From Gymnorhina tibicen (Eukaryota > Chordata > Aves > Passeriformes > Artamidae), in assembly GCA_013399875.1 (NCBI GenBank), contig VXAZ01007998.1, positions 1-64,000 on the forward strand: a stretch of DNA of 64,000 nt, in the 5' to 3' direction. Within the stretch, counting starts at the first letter, position 1, and every line of letters begins with the position of its first letter. Positions 1-15,337 of this stretch are shown here, one piece after another. A program made the translations under genes and the position numbers. Below the pieces are notes generated by a model that made no database searches, was not told where the DNA came from, and saw only the letters and a program-made list of their open reading frames with translations.

Positions 1-534
1 GGGGAGGCTTTCTTTCATTTGTATGTACCAGCAGTATTTGATACCCTGGGACATCTTGGTGCCCAAGATTTGAAAATGTTATGTTTGAGCTGGCACAACA
101 GACAGGGAAAGTTTATTCAAGGTATTTGCTTGGATTTAGTGTGGTTGCCTTTGGTTTTTAAGGTAAAATCACCCCAAAATTTGATGGAATTTGGGATGTA
201 TCAAGTCTGCAGCCCATCACTGCAAGAGAAAGTGAGTCTTTTGGGTCATTTCCACTAAATTGGAAGCAGGCAAAATCTACAAGGCTCACCAGAGATTGAG
301 ACATAGGTGTATTAAGGGAAGTAAGAAGGAAAAGGAATGTACCAAGAAGCTCAGAAGATATGGCAACATAAACAGAACTTGAAAACTGACAGATGAGCAC
401 ATCATCATACATAACAAAAATTGTTTTCAGAATGTTAGAAAGATGCCTGGAGAAGATGTTTATGGTGGCATCTGAAACAAGGTAAATTAATCCCAGTCTG
501 TATTTCACTGAGCTTCCTCAGCCAAGTAGACTTA

Positions 535-550
535 CACACACACACACAGA
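535..550. repeat. (AC)n microsatellite, short
   Basis: About seven uninterrupted AC dinucleotides sit in otherwise unique DNA. It is an ordinary simple repeat. Confidence 0.85.
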
Positions 551-3500
551 GAATATTCCTAGTAACACAGATTCATTTCCTTGTAGGAAAAATAATTGAC
601 CTTCAAGGAGAAAGTAAACAGGTGGCTATAGTGGCTTGCACAGGATAGGCATAAGGATAAGACAGGGTAGGTGGTTTAAAAATAGTTCAGATAAGTAGAG
701 GAAGCCAATGTGAAACCACAGATGAGAATGACATGGTTTGCTTTCTCAATTTTGCAGAGCATCATCCTGGACTTACTTAAAGTTTAGAGACAGGATTTAG
801 GAAGATCATAAAAATAAAATTGCTGTCACTGACAGGGGAAAAATGATTACAGTTTTTAATGGTGACAGCAGTTAAGCTTCAGTAAACCACAGGAAAAATA
901 TTGGAGCAGCTTCTGAAAGAAAATGTGCTTCAGAGCTGGGCTGAGGACAACCTAAATAAATTACAGGTTCAAGCAGTGATGTCACAGTCAGGCACCTAAT
1001 CCTTAGAAAAGATTTCCTAGGATCCCTCTGATGAAAATCTTCTAACTATGTGATTGGTAGAAGTGGGGTTACCCAAGACTATCTGGGCTACTGTTAAAAT
1101 CAGTTGTGTGTTTTTTTTATGACGGAAGAACCAGATGACTTTCTAGCACCCAATAATCATGTGAGAGAATTGCTTTGCACAGGTTCATCTGTATTTTATT
1201 ATGCTGAACAATCAGAAATTTGCAAAAGTAAAACTTAAATAAATCTTTCTTAAGTTCATAACTAGCCCCTGGAGTTAACTGGATTGCCCAAGTGGGAACT
1301 TGTCCAAAAGCCTTAATATAAGTTTCTCTTCCAAGAGTCACTGAAGGTTCTACCTGTAGAATGTAACAGAATCATAGGATTTTGCACATGAATTTTTGAA
1401 GACTTCCATTCAATATTTCCACGATGTCTTCACAAAACAACAGTTTGCATCAGTTCACAGCCTTTCTAAAGAGACACTGATGGAGAGATACAGCGGAAGA
1501 CTCATTAAAATGGGGCTGGAGAGAGGAAGGGAGAAGACGCATGAACATAAAGTAACTAAAATTTAAAGAATGTCATTATCTTCCAACAGAGAAAATCCAA
1601 TTAATTCCAAAGATATACATCAACTATGAAGTTACAAAATACTTATGACAGAGAAACATTTTAAGCTAAAAGAAACCTAATAATCATTCCTGACACTATT
1701 GCTCTATGTAATTGTGACAGAAACAGCACACTTGGCAGCTACACATTAATGGAAGCACCTGAATGACATTCACAATATATGATTAGCCAAAAAGCATGTT
1801 TCCTGCTGGGTCAGAAGAGTTTGTTTTGTTCTGTTTGACACAATATTTAAAATTTGTGAATGCTGAAACATACCCTCAGAATTAGCAAAGAGAAAGAATC
1901 GTGGAAGAGAAGAGAAGGGGAAAGGGAAAGGGCTATTATCCTTTTGCTTTGGTTGGAAAGAGATAGGAGACAGGAGGGAAAAAGCAAAATAAGGAAAGGG
2001 CTGAATTCTGCAGTCTTTATTCTCATACTAAATGTATGAAAAGATACATAGTGTGTCCCTTTCCTTGTTAGCAACTCGCACAGCGATCTATGTGAGCTGA
2101 AGTTTAAAGATCATTTCACTGCATCTTCCATAATATCCTCTAAGTTAATTATGTACAAAACACACACAGCCACATAAAGCAAGCTATTAAAACTCTTAAA
2201 AGTAAAAAAAAAAAAAGAAAGAAGACACTCATGCTTGCTTACTTAAGCCAAAGACCACGAAAGCCCAGGGGAAATACAACCTTCAAATGGCTATATCCCC
2301 TTGCCCCCTTCCTCCATCTTTTGCTGTGCTGCAAAATTTTAATATCTCATCAAGTATATAGCAGCCATAAACTACCATCCCTTTTTATGTAGTTTCAGAT
2401 GCAAGAAGGAGCACATTCTTTATAATAACCTAAACCTATCAAATGAAGAAATAACGCTTTGGGATGATGAACTCTAAATTATGAGTGATTATTTCTAAAT
2501 TCATTACAACTTTGTTTGACATTTTTATTGCCTTCTTAATTTCTTCCAGCCAAGCCACAGAAGTTATTACTCATTATATAAACAGTGCACCAGTGAGGAA
2601 AAAGGGTTTTCTAGGCTTGTACTCTAGCTGTTTGGCTTCCAAACTAAGATGACTGAGGCAGTTATGAAGATATCACTGAATCAAACTTCAGCATCAATAC
2701 CATAAAAGTAAAATGAAGTTTGTCATATGTTTTGAATGCCAGAAACCTAATGCATTTCTCAGACATTAAACAATTAAAATGCATAACAAGATTTTGATGA
2801 AGGTATTACTAGCTCCATTTTATAGATGGAGGAAAAATGTGAGGAATTGGGTCATGCAGTGTTTTAATGCATCAGCAAGACATCAGTCTGTAGCAACGGC
2901 AAAGGTAGAAATATTTGACAATGAACACACAAGAGATTTGTGGGATTGGTATGAAATGTGGTACCTTGTTGGCTGTGCAATTGTGTACAACTGTGTAAAT
3001 ATAAATAATGATTTAGGTGAGAAGCTGAAGGGAAGAGTGCTGTCTCACCTTGACAGAGGGCACAGTTGCCAGAGCAGACTGATCTCCACGCCTCAGTGGA
3101 GTTCTGCTCAGCTCAGTAAAGAGGGCAGAGCACATCCATCTTCATTCGCTGTAAGAGAAATCCTACTCTTCTGCTCTGATGTTTGGATCAGGTCCTAAGG
3201 TAGATGAAGTCTGAGCTGCACACTTCCCACTTGTTACATGGAAAAGAATACCTTTGACTGGTGGGAAAAGGATGACAGGAGAGAGTGCAGGAGTGTGATA
3301 ACATTTGTAGAATTGTGCCCAAGTAAGGTCATGTACTTAGAGCTAGGCTTCCAGGCATTTGTCTGTTGGGATCTCTTACATGACTGACTGAATGTGTTTT
3401 GAGGCTTTTTGGCCTTCCTCTGACAAATCAGGTATTGGCCATTCCCTGAGGCAGGACATTCATCACATTTGGTAAATCCTGTGTTCCTCTGATCTCTCCC

Positions 3501-6500
3501 TCTGGTAGGCTTTGCAATTAAGAATCTACAAACAATTTTCAAACTGAAGCCAAGAAAAAATCAAGAAAACGAGAATACTGAAAGGACAGGAGACCAATTT
3601 GGCCAAGGAATACATTACCCTAAATAGAGTCACAGTAACTAGTAAAGCTAGTCTAACATAAACAACCAGCATACATGTACTCTTTGGTGAATACCTTTGT
3701 TTTTTCTGACATGTTTAACAAAGAAAGAGCTGAGTTTTAGATTTCTTGACTATTTGCTTGTTTTATTTTTTGTTTGGTTTTGAAAGGAGAATAATTTTCT
3801 GTGGACCAAATAGTTAACAAATATCCATAGCACCATCAACTGCAGTTTATCTTTAAGAAACCTTCTGGTTTTTCACTGAGTTAGTGATAGTACCAGCACT
3901 GAATAGATTAGTTTGTACTGCTTTTTTCAGTGGATTTCATATGGCATGGCTAGGTGTCTTCAGGGTCTCTTCACCTGAGAACAGCATCCCACCCTTGCAA
4001 GAAATCATAGAAAGGGCAGCCTTTGCTACACCAGCCATATATTTACTCACCCTCCTTCTTAGAGGCAGAAGGTGCAAGACAAGTTTATCTGAGTAACTGT
4101 TTGTGACCCTTCTCAGGCTTGCTTTTTTTTGTTCACATGAAAGCACTTCCAACAATAGCTGAGCTCGGGCACTCTGCCTGGAAAGTTCGAGCATCCACCA
4201 GACTGCCACACACTGTTACACATTTTGCCTCATGTGCCAAGATGTGTCTGACAAGAAAGTTGACAGATAAACTTCCTCAGACTCCTTATCAGTTCCTGAT
4301 TGGCAGCCTTTTATCACTCATCCAGAAACCCAAGAGGTGGCAGAAGAGGTGAGAGGCTGTCCAGCAAGAAGGTAAAGTTACGCCTGTGACTAAGGGATGT
4401 ACCCCTCTGCTCACCAGCAGTATGCAGCATCATTACAGTATGTGATGCCCAGCATTGCTCCTAGAAGGTTCTTGTGCACTGAAACTCAGCTTCTGACTTT
4501 TGACATGAACTCAGAGAGCTTCAGAGAACCAGTCAGGAGGCACAAAGTAATTTTACTTTCTGAATCTGTAATTTCTGTCAGAAAAGGCAGATACATGAGG
4601 TAATTTTCCTGCTGATTAAATCCACCTTATAAAGTATTAGATCCCCTCTGTGCATCTTGAGTACTCGATTTCACTACTTTTATTCTGCATGTGGCTTGCT
4701 TTTACTAATATGTGATCATTGATCAACCCATGAAAGGTCAAGGTTCCACTCTTGAATTAAACGTTTCTTAAAGAACATTTAAGGATCTGAAATATGCTGG
4801 AGAGATGATAGACTACAGCAATGAAACACCCTCCTGTGTGTGATGCTGCTGCTGCTATTCATTTCAATGAACATTGGCACCACAAACCAGTCTCTTCCAG
4901 TCCTCCCCTTTCCTAAGACTGCATCTCTTCAAAAATGTAAACGTTTTGCATAGCCATAGGACCAACTTTTACCTCATGTGACCAAAAAAAAGTCTCAATA
5001 AAAAAATAAAAAAAGTCTCATATAAAATGGCTTATATTTGCCCTTGAAAATTCCATAAACTCTTGTAAAACACAGACAAAAATGTATACAAGTATCTAAA
5101 GACTGATTTAGAAAAATAAACATTTGGCAGGGATATTTAACTATTTTCTATCATTGTTTTAGTTCTTAACTTTGTTTCCTGTACATCCTTAAACAAGAAC
5201 TTTTTGCATTCAGATTGCATCTTATTCTTTCCCTGGGCACTGCACTTGTGGTGGGAATTTGCAGTGATTAATATTGTATTATCAGTTTCCTTAATCAAAT
5301 GCTGTTTTATTTATTCCCTGCTCAGGATGAGATTTACTGTAGTGAAGTAGTGACCGTAGCTGAACTCCAAGGGTCTTTGTGTTTTTCAGAGAGAAGAAAG
5401 AAGTCATTCATAAGGCTGTAAATATCTAGATTTGGAGTATTAAGAAATTTTTAGGGTCCATTAAATCTCTTTTCAATGACTGGGGACAGATGTGACTTGA
5501 AGTGGTACATGCCCACTTGATTAGTTGCCTCCTCAGTGCTAAGCAACTGTGGAAGCCTTTGCATGGTCCTGGCACACAGCTGCAGCCGGAGTTCTGTTCG
5601 ACTAACATCTGCTGTCGGACTTGGCCGGGCAAGAGGGCTTGTAAGATCAGGAGCAGCAACAGAGTAATCAGACAGTCTTAAGCCTATCTTTCAGGAAAGT
5701 TTTTCAAGATGGTGGGGTACAAACATGCAGCAGTTTCATGATATTATTTCTTTTGAATAGTTATAGCCATGACCTACTTGCAGAGCACCAAATATTTCCA
5801 AGTCCAGTGATGGCTAACCATTTATAATTTCTGAATTCTTCTCAGTGTAAGCATTTTGTAATAGCGTTACATAAAATAAAACAGATCTAACACTTCTCAA
5901 AGACTTCCTGGTAACATATGTCCCACTAAAAAGTTATGGTCTCACGTTCATAAAGCATAGAAAATTAACAGAATTTAAAGGTACTGAGAAATAGTAAGTT
6001 CTGGAAGTATATGGGTCTAAACCATAAAATCTGTGGAGTCATTTCTCCACAGCTTAGAAGACTTACTGTCATGATCATTATAAAAAATGAGCACAAACCC
6101 AGTATTTATATTTCCAATCTGTCAAAATACTAGGAAATAATATCTTTTCTTAATTCATTGCTAAATATTAATAAATCCAAATAAACTAATAAGCATTGAT
6201 TCTATTTCTGTGTTGCAAAAAATAATTGAGAAAGTAATTATTTAAAAACTACTGAAGAAGAAATCCTTTCTTTTTAAAAATTTTTTCTCATATACTTGCC
6301 AATTCACAGAGTTAAGTCTTGAAATCTTTGCTGAGATTTTATAAGTAGAGCATTTCCAAGATAAAAATTGCTCCAAGACAGGGTGAGTTTAGACATTAAG
6401 ATTTGGTGCAATAATTGCTCAGTTTCTACAAGTCTTCCATCCATAAAAATAACTCAGCTGTTCTCAGGTTTTTCAGACTGAACAGAAGTGTCTACGTTTT

Positions 6501-9500
6501 GCCTCTGTCTAGAGGCTGCAGATCTTAATGCATCTGAACAAATTGGACACACATCCAATCATCCATCTCATCTTTCCGTTAATACTTTAACGCAGAAGAT
6601 TGGAACCATGTTGCTAAATTTTTGAAAAATTAGAAAGAGAGTTTCTTGGTTATTTGTCCTTCATTTAACAAGCACAATATAATTTCTGCAGCATTTTTAG
6701 TCTCCATATTCCAGATGCTTACTATTATGCATCACATCAAACAGATCTGTTCTTCTTGCTAGGGGAAACTCAGTTTGTGGTAAGTGAAAATTTCTAAAAC
6801 ACTATACGTAATAAGTACAACTTACAGAATACTCAGTTTATTTTGGGTCAAATATAATCCAAGGTAAGAGACTGTGGAATAAGACAGCAGTGTGGATAGG
6901 AATTTGAAATTTGTTATCTGCCCAAAAGACTAGACAAATTTATCCTAAATTGCGTTAAACTGATGTTCATTTCATTATATTAAACTGATTTCACTCAGGT
7001 TTTTAAGCCAAAGACTTGCTCATAATATCTTCCTTGTGGCTAAAATTTAAATAATCATCTCCTTTTCCTTCTATCTGAGAAAGGACTTGCTTTCTGCAGG
7101 AAGTATTCAGCTCTAGAGGTAGTGATTAGGCAGCACTATTACCCAGGCAGTCCATGGCTGAAAACAGCATGTATGAGTGCAAAACCAGCAATAAATAACC
7201 ACATCATTTCACAGAGGAGGGAAGGCTGGTGTTGTCAGATAAGTAACAGAAAGTTTTACCTTTTGCTTAAATTATTTGAATGAAAAACCTGAAGAAAAAA
7301 CAAAGCTGCAAATACGGAATTTTAAGGCACCATTAGTAAAATAAAAATACAAAGCCATGTGTAGTCATGCACAGCTGCTTGAAGTGCGTAAGAAGAAATC
7401 CCACAGATCCTGAAAAGATCACAAAATCTAGATGCACAATAATAATGTTGGAAGATAAACTATGGTAGCAATGATACAATTTTTCAAATAGGGAAAAAAT
7501 TGTCATGAGAGCACTATAATAATTTCATATTAATCTGGTAGTCACAGAATGGAAGGCCATTCTTTCTGCTGCCATGGAAAACAACAGATGCACACAAAAA
7601 ACCCCCTAAATACAGCAAAAAAAAAAACCATCAAAACCCACCCCTAAACCCTTTAATATCAAATATTAAAGTGAAAAATTGACAAAATCCAGACCTTTAA
7701 TACAAGCTGTCTACATGTCAATCCTTAAAAAATGTTCATTTCACATCCATGTTTACAGTATGTGAATAATTTCCTAGAATATTTCAGGTTATATTTGATG
7801 AAGGAGGAGGAAAAATAATAAAGGGCATGATATTTGAAAACTGAAAAGAAACTATAAAATTTAGTGGATGTATTTCACCAAACTGCATTATATAACACAA
7901 TGTCTTACAAAGGGAAAATGTATTAAAGCTGGAAGCAGATATACTCTATTTACATTCTACAGAACAGCTAAGTCTGTATGATTACCTGTGCTATCTGAAA
8001 TGCTATTTATTTATTTATCTTTTCCTAATAATTCCTTTCTCTTTTTTAACTAGTTCAGCTTTACTATGATTTCCTTCCCTTCTGCACATGCCCAGCCCTC
8101 CTCATTTCCAGCCATGTTTTATAGAGAGTATATGCTATATTAGTACACTCCTGTCTGCAGTTGCCAGAAGGCAAATATTTTTTTATCCAGAAATAATGAG
8201 CTATACCTTAGAAACACAGCATGCAAAAATTTTTTTCTTGGGATGCATTTAAAACTGTTTTAATGGCACTTAATTCTTCTTCTACAGTATCTCAAGTCTA
8301 AAGAAGACTGAATTAATTAATTTGAAAAAAATCTAGAATTTCTCAGCAATGCAATCCTGCAGATAAGTTCTTTTCTTTCTTACATGATATCTTCATTGAA
8401 CAACTTGAAAAGTTCTCATTCTATGTAATGGAATCATTTGCATGCATAATATTAATGAAGAATTTTGTTTGGAAATTCACATTAAGATTGTTTTTTCTAT
8501 GAGTAGGGTAGAGTTCAAAATGCTATGCTTTAAAATTTTGCATTTTTTTATATATAGTACGAAGATATTCACAATGCAAACTGTGATTGTAAGAAAAAAA
8601 AGTGCATGTGTTCTCTGGCTTCAAAAATAAAACAGGTAAACATCTGAATTTCACTTTTCCACCCACTTTTATTTCTTCCTGGAGAAAAAAAAAGAAAGGT
8701 GGGCCTCCAAGTGAGGCTGAGGGTACATAAATAATCCATGGCTTCTAGAAAATGTTTATTGTTTATTGGAATTCAGCTATCTAAGAACTGAAGACTTAGG
8801 CATGGATAAGGAGGTAATATAAGAGCCTAGTGTCTCATAGGCAGAATACATTGAAGTTTAGGTTTAAGGATTCCAAGGAAGCCTGTACAGAGTTCAGTCT
8901 CTATATTAGTTAGGACTGTGAATAGTGTGAGAATATCTGATATCAAGGCCTGACTTTTTATCCACGTACTATATTTAATATCTACCTTAACTTAGCTGAC
9001 ATTAAAGGCTTGCAAGTCCTGCTCAGCTTTGTGCATCAGACACATAGTAATTCTCACATACAAGCACATAGCAAAGGCAATTACATTTACAGGTCTGGGT
9101 CCATAAGCTGTGTGTCACTTTCAGTAAAACTGTCTCTTTTGAAATGTGCTAAGGTTCCCAAGCCTAATTCAGGTAGTCAGCAAACTGCCTCATCTGCCAG
9201 CTAAGGAACATGTCACTGCCAGATATAAAGGTGTCCACCACCTTCCTCTCCGACTTGATGCCAGCTGAACACACAGGTACCAAATGTCTGAAAGAAAAAA
9301 AGCCTGGGAGACAAGAATGGGGAGTGGCAGTTTGCACATTCTGATTAACACAGTCTCGCTCCCTGTATTGTGGAATTTCAAAAACACTGGATCACAAATT
9401 CTCCTCTGTATATGGTACTCATTAGGTATTTAGTGAAATATAAAAGCATCTGCAACAGGGAAATTAGAATAATTTCTATATTAACTGAAGCAAAAGTCAG

Positions 9501-12500
9501 GTTATGATTTAAGAATCATCAAGTATGTTCTCAGAGCAGCCAAGAGCACAATTACTGCACTCTAGATTAAGAAAAGATGTTGTAAACAACTGTTCACCAT
9601 ACTGGGAAATAACCTAGTGATAAACATTGCTTTTAAAAAATTTTTTTGCTGGGGTAAAAACCAGAGCTCTGAAAAGAATATGTTTAGCAAGAGAATCATT
9701 ATGAAAAGTGAGTGAAACTGGAAAGGATCAGAGCAAATATGAGTGCATCCCAGAGTCAGGATCAAATGGATACCACTGCCTCTCTGTTATACACAGACCA
9801 TTTCATTTTACACTTACTATTATGCAGGATTTGTCAAAGGCTCCTCCTTGAACTAGGGGACCTAATTCAAACTCATGCAGAAGCCCCTTATGCTTCACAG
9901 TGCTATAAATTAATCTCCCTAAGCCCTCATGGCCCTTGCAGTCTGTTCTCTTCAAGGATCCTTCATATTGCCAAACAGTTGTTAAGAGGCTTTTGCATAA
10001 AAGAGGCATATATGGTTCATTTCATTAATGCATAAATATGCAAATATGTTTTCATGCAGGTGAATGCCAAAACTACAGGTCTAGTAGCAAGTAAGTTGTT
10101 ACCTTCTGCAGTCCCAGGGAGCTCCGGGAGACCTCTCTCAGGAGAAGTGGCACCTCGTGGCGTTTCGTTGTAATGTTAATAATGTAGGCAGGATATCCAC
10201 TCCTCACAGCTCAGAAACAGACAACGGGTTGTCCGTGGGGGTCTGCTCTTTCCTGATTGATTTGACCCTCAGTCTCCCCACAGAGAAGGAGCTGGATGTA
10301 CCAGCATTGCTGAGCTGGCGACCTGCTTTACACCATGGCTGCAGACAGGGTTACACATAGAAGCAATGAGTGGGCCCCCAGAAATAGGGTCAGGAATTTG
10401 TTCAGCTAAATTTGACCACTCTTCCAAACACTTTGAGACAAAAGAATCATGAGAAAATCCCAGCGACAATGCCAGTAATGACATACTTTCAATTATTCCT
10501 CCTTAGCTACTTGATCATGAGGATGGCAGAAACCCATTAATTTCTCTGCAATATAGCTGCACGTCCATTTCTAATTTTATTTTGGTCTCCAGTCAGGGTG
10601 ATCTAAGAGTAACACTTTGTTGCTATGTAGGTAAGTCTTTTTTACAGACTTCTGAACCTTTTCAACACTTTATCGAGGCTTTAAAAAGTTGTTAACGTTA
10701 CTAACGATGACAATAATGACAACGACCATGAAGGTCGCTCATGATTCCTCTTCTTTTTTTTGGTAAGGTGTTTCTTTTTATATATTTAATACATGGGTGT
10801 AGTTATTTTAGGGGTACAAACTCAGAAATAAATTAATGTGTCTGACTGTTCAGTATGATTTTTACAGATATTTTTATGCTCTGATGCATTGAAGCCTAAA
10901 TGTATAAGTGCAATGACAAAAGTAATAAATGCCTCTGCTAAAGTAAGGACCCAAACCAAAGCACATGATTCTCAAAGGTTTTTGCTACTGTTTTCAGTTG
11001 TTCATTCAATCCATGTTCTCATGGATTGTAGATGGTAAAGAAGAACTAGAGATAGAAGGTTTATATTCTTAGAAAAATTTCTGAAGATAAAATTCCTTCT
11101 GGTGTTATAAACAGGTTAGATTGGGAAGCGTGCAGGACTGATGACATTCCTGCAGCTCTACCCTGCATACTTTCTCTCAGCTCCCTTCTGTGTTCCCTGT
11201 GGAGAAGATGACACATGTATCTTTAATATAACTCCTGGTGCTGTAATAAAACATCCTGTGGGTTAATTTCTCTAATCCTCTAAGCAGGAGGCTTAACAGC
11301 TGGAGCTTATCATGTCCTCCCTTTATGCTGATTCAGTGGTCAGCAGAAAATATGATGATTCCCAGATGTTTACACTTGATAGACTCAACAGGCTTGAGAG
11401 GAATGCAGGCGAAATCAGTGACAGGCAGGATTTTTTGATCTTGTTTGTTTGAGGGTTTGCGGTTTCTTTTACAAGGTGCACAGAGGAAAAGGAGGTCACA
11501 TTTTTAAAGGAAATAAATGGTTTTGGAACTTCAAAATAGTTACAGAATCTTTTTTCTCTCATGCTCAGATCCAGAGATAGGGACATGTGTCATTACATAG
11601 ATTTAGCACATAGACACACATGTTTTTTATGGGTTTATTGCATTTTCTTTTTACTTTGGTTTGTTAACAAAAACCAAAACACCCTTTCAACAATACCAGT
11701 AATGCAGTATTCTGGCTGCAGCAGGCAATTATATTCAAAGTTAATTTGAAGTTTGAATTGTTACACTTTTGCTCTTGTAGATTGGCAGCTCTCAAAGGAC
11801 TGCACACAGAAGATCAATGACAGCCAAATTAATCAGAAGGCAGGGAAAACAAACGGATTGGTTAAATGCAAGAGGTGATGACATATTGCTCAGTTTTTAA
11901 TTGGATCACTAGCTCTTGAAACTTAAAGGATGCAGTCTTTCTGTGGCTAGGAAGGCATGCTGGACACTTGGTCTGTTCACTGTTTCTGCGTTGGTGCACG
12001 ATTAATTCATCAAAAGATAATTCAAGGGTTTCCTCTTCCAAATAGTTACAGAAGTGTTTCTAGCACAATTTAGAACAGCTGAAGTGGGAGAGATGCCATG
12101 CTCCTGGAAATGTTCTCATCTGATTAGGTGTTTGGCAAGGATATAGAGGACTCTGGCCTGATCAGGCTTAAGTGGGGACACACATTTGAAAAAGCATTCT
12201 CATTACAGGGAAAGGTGCTGCTTGGCAGCATATCCTCTCTTTTGGGAGAGCAGGCAGCAATCATAGCCTCTCAGGTTAGTATCAGACATGCACCCCTCTA
12301 CCTTGTTGATGAATAGCTTTTCAACATAAAATAGATGAGTGAGAGCACAACAGAAAATCCCAAAGACAACTTGTGATTTGAAGATTTAGAAGAGAAAAAA
12401 ATAGAATAATGAAAATTCATCAAGCCATGATTAGTATCCCACATCCAAGAAAAATCTTCAGGTTCTCAGCTGAACTGGAGTCAGGAATATATCCTGCAGG

Positions 12501-13647
12501 GGTTTTTTTTGCATACAGAGGAATTCCATATTTGCAGTGCTCATCCTATCGTAGCCTCTAAACTACAGGGGTCTCCTCTGTCTGGTGCATCCTCCCTGTC
12601 TGTCCTTCACAAAGTATTAGTCACATGACGTTCTTGTTGTGGTGAGTCCTTCACAGCACAGGATGGTGTCACTGTGTGGGTGGGTGAGTCAAGCTCAGTA
12701 CATGAGCAGATGACTGTGAGTTCACACAAAACCTTGACACAGGAAGAGTAAGAAGAGCACACTGCCTTACAACAGCATGGTGGCTAAGTTTCATAGAACT
12801 GTTTTTTCTGAATTAACCAAGGTACTTAAAGCCTACCTTCTCCACTTGTCTGAAGCATTTTTTGTGCTCCTCTCTTTCCTTTCAGCTCCCTTTTTTTGGA
12901 ATTATCAAAATTCCCCCTGCACAAGTGAGAAAAGTGAGAGAAACATTCAGCTTAGTCAACGTTTGTGGCAGTCCTGAAAGAGCTCTTTCCTTTTGCCCAA
13001 GCAAAATGCTGAATATCTGGAATAATCAGTTGCTGCAAAAAAGAACAGGCTGAACATTCAGAAAGAAATGCATGATACATAGCTGTAGCATTCTAATACA
13101 TGATAATAGGAAGGATTGAGAAAATATAAAAACCTTTCACAGCAAGCACTGAAATTTTTCTTCCAATTGATTGCACAGCAACAAAAACTGTTTATAATTT
13201 TGTTTTATTTCCAAGATGAAGTAAAGTATGTTGAAAATTAAATACACCAACTAGAAGGTCAAGTAATTGGTCTCACTGCAAGTCTTTTCTTTAGCAGAAA
13301 CAGAGCTACATCTGGGTGCCACTTCAAAGTGAATAATCCAATTAACCATCCCAAGATAAACTTCTACATCCTCCAGTCAGAGAAATCTCTGCAACTAAAG
13401 ACAACTAGGTAGTGTGACTAAGACAAAGAGGTAGACTGTACAACGGACAGTGGCCTATCCTAGCCCATCAGAAATGACCTACCAACCATTTCATCATGTA
13501 TGACCTACACCACTCTCAGGTTCTGGTAGTAGAAGAATCATCCTTTTTTTCTTGCTGTTCTAAAGCACGTGTGCTCTCCATATGTGGTTCAAATGACCTA
13601 GACTTGCACTTGAGCTTCAAGCATTTCCCATTCTGTTCCTCTACATC

Positions 13648-13670
13648 TTTTTGTTTTGTTTTGTTTTGGG
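13648..13670. repeat. (TTTTG)n simple repeat
   Basis: Three to four copies of a TTTTG pentamer follow a T run and end in GGG. Low complexity only; no retroposon body is recognisable beside it. Confidence 0.8.
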
Positions 13671-15273
13671 TTTTTTAACATTTGCCCAAGGGTAGACACA
13701 TACTAATCCTTACAAACAGTCCGACCCTGTTTTTAATAAAATGTTTCTGAAGAGGTAGTATTCATTTCAAACTAGGATGATTTTCAAAGCTCGTGTTTCA
13801 AATGTATTTCATTTGGCTTCCAAATTATGCTTTTTCTATTTCTGTGTGTGTGTTTTACAATCAGTAATGATAACTTTTAAACAAAGTGCATTTCTGTTCT
13901 TTATTTTGTCCTTTGAAGAGAATTACGTATGCAGCTATTATACATTGTTTGCCATTCATTCATCTGAACACTGCTATGCAGTGCATCCTTTTGTGCAGCT
14001 GACATTACCTCTCTGGGCTGTCTCCAGCAACTGGTTAGCATTACCTTTTCCTTTCAAGAGCTAAGTGGATATGCGGTATTTTACTCTGACAGCTGGGCCA
14101 TTTTATTTGAGCCTTATTGGACTTGATAGTTACCTTTAGGGAATGTCTTTTTCAATTGTTTATTTCCAAAGTCTTCTGTCAGTTCAAACTGTGAAACACA
14201 AAGAAGAGTGCTGAAATTGTTGGTACTGATGCATCCATATGGGATAACAAATGATTGGGGCATCACTGTTCTTTGGACGTTGCAGGAGGTTATTAGTATC
14301 CTATTAGAGCTCCGAAAAGGAGAGAGAAAAGCTGCTTTCAATGTCTTTAAAACTATTTTACTTTGCTTAATAACGTTTTTTTAGTGTATGGTGCCATTAC
14401 ATTATTCAGGACTCCACAGCTGCAGTGGAAGTAATGACACAGCTCCAAATGAAGTTGTGTCCTACTGATGGCAATGAAGCACAGCCCCATACATAAGAAA
14501 TGCATAAAAAATGCTTATAGATGTTATATCATTGTGGATATAGCAATTATCAGCCCACATGGGCAGAATATTTTGTCACAGTAAGGCATCCAACAAGAAG
14601 CACACCCAGTCTTATTTAAAATACTTTTAATGTCCCTGTACTTGATATTTGTAACAAGCCAGTATTAAATTTGAGGATTGATTTGCAAGTTCAAATAACT
14701 GGTTGCTAGCTCGGTCTCCAGTTACACACCTGTGAATCTACCTATTTGAGAATTATTAATGTCATCACTCAATTAGTGACTGGAAAGGGATTTTGTTCAC
14801 AGGCGAATTCCTGTAAAATCCATTCAAGGTAGGCAGCAATAAATGCAGCCCTAAAGGGAAGTGAAAGCATGGCTTGAATAGCTTCTGTTTCTAAAATCTG
14901 TCAGAGAAAGTTCTTTTCAAATTAAATAGCTAAATAAATCAACTTATCACATCGGATTTTTCAATAGTTATTTACAACTAATGCACCTCATCCCAGACAA
15001 AACATGTAGTTTATAGAGTTAATATTTTGACTCTATTTTTTGTCCATGCTATTACATAGGAAATGTCAAGACAGAGAAAAGTGCTTGGGCTTTTTTTCTT
15101 TACCTTGGCCCCACTATTTCATATAAGGCATAAAAGACAAAGCAAAAGACATTTATAACTTGTAGAACCTATTCAGGTTAGCCTGAAACTTGCTTGCTCT
15201 CCCATTCATCTATAGTATTTTGAGGATACACAAATCAGATTTTAGTTCTCTGAAATGTATTTTTTTCCTAGGC

Positions 15274-15337
15274 TTTTTTTCCTAGTTTTATGATCCCACA
15301 GAACTGAAATTTGTTTCCTGTGGCTCCTAGGAAAAAA
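15274..15337. repeat. Imperfect nested inverted repeat (hairpin-forming)
   Basis: The left arm is a T run followed by CCTAG and the right arm is CTAGG followed by an A run, giving about 11 complementary bases. Inside them a second 6-bp pair (CCACAG with CTGTGG) encloses a loop of about 16 bases. The left outer arm is duplicated immediately upstream at 15261-15271. It could be a remnant of a small non-autonomous element or a chance structure; no RNA gene family is recognised. Confidence 0.5.

Noticed and set aside
2779..3198. 139-codon plus-strand frame in unique DNA
   Set aside because: No recognisable domain, no splice or promoter context, and AT-rich composition like its surroundings. A frame of this length is plausible by chance in 64 kb.
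10090..10480. GC-richer block with an acceptor-like polypyrimidine-CACAG at about 10270-10283 and an open frame (10157-10360), considered as an exon
   Set aside because: No matching donor site, no recognisable protein and no neighbouring exons. Transcript data would be needed.
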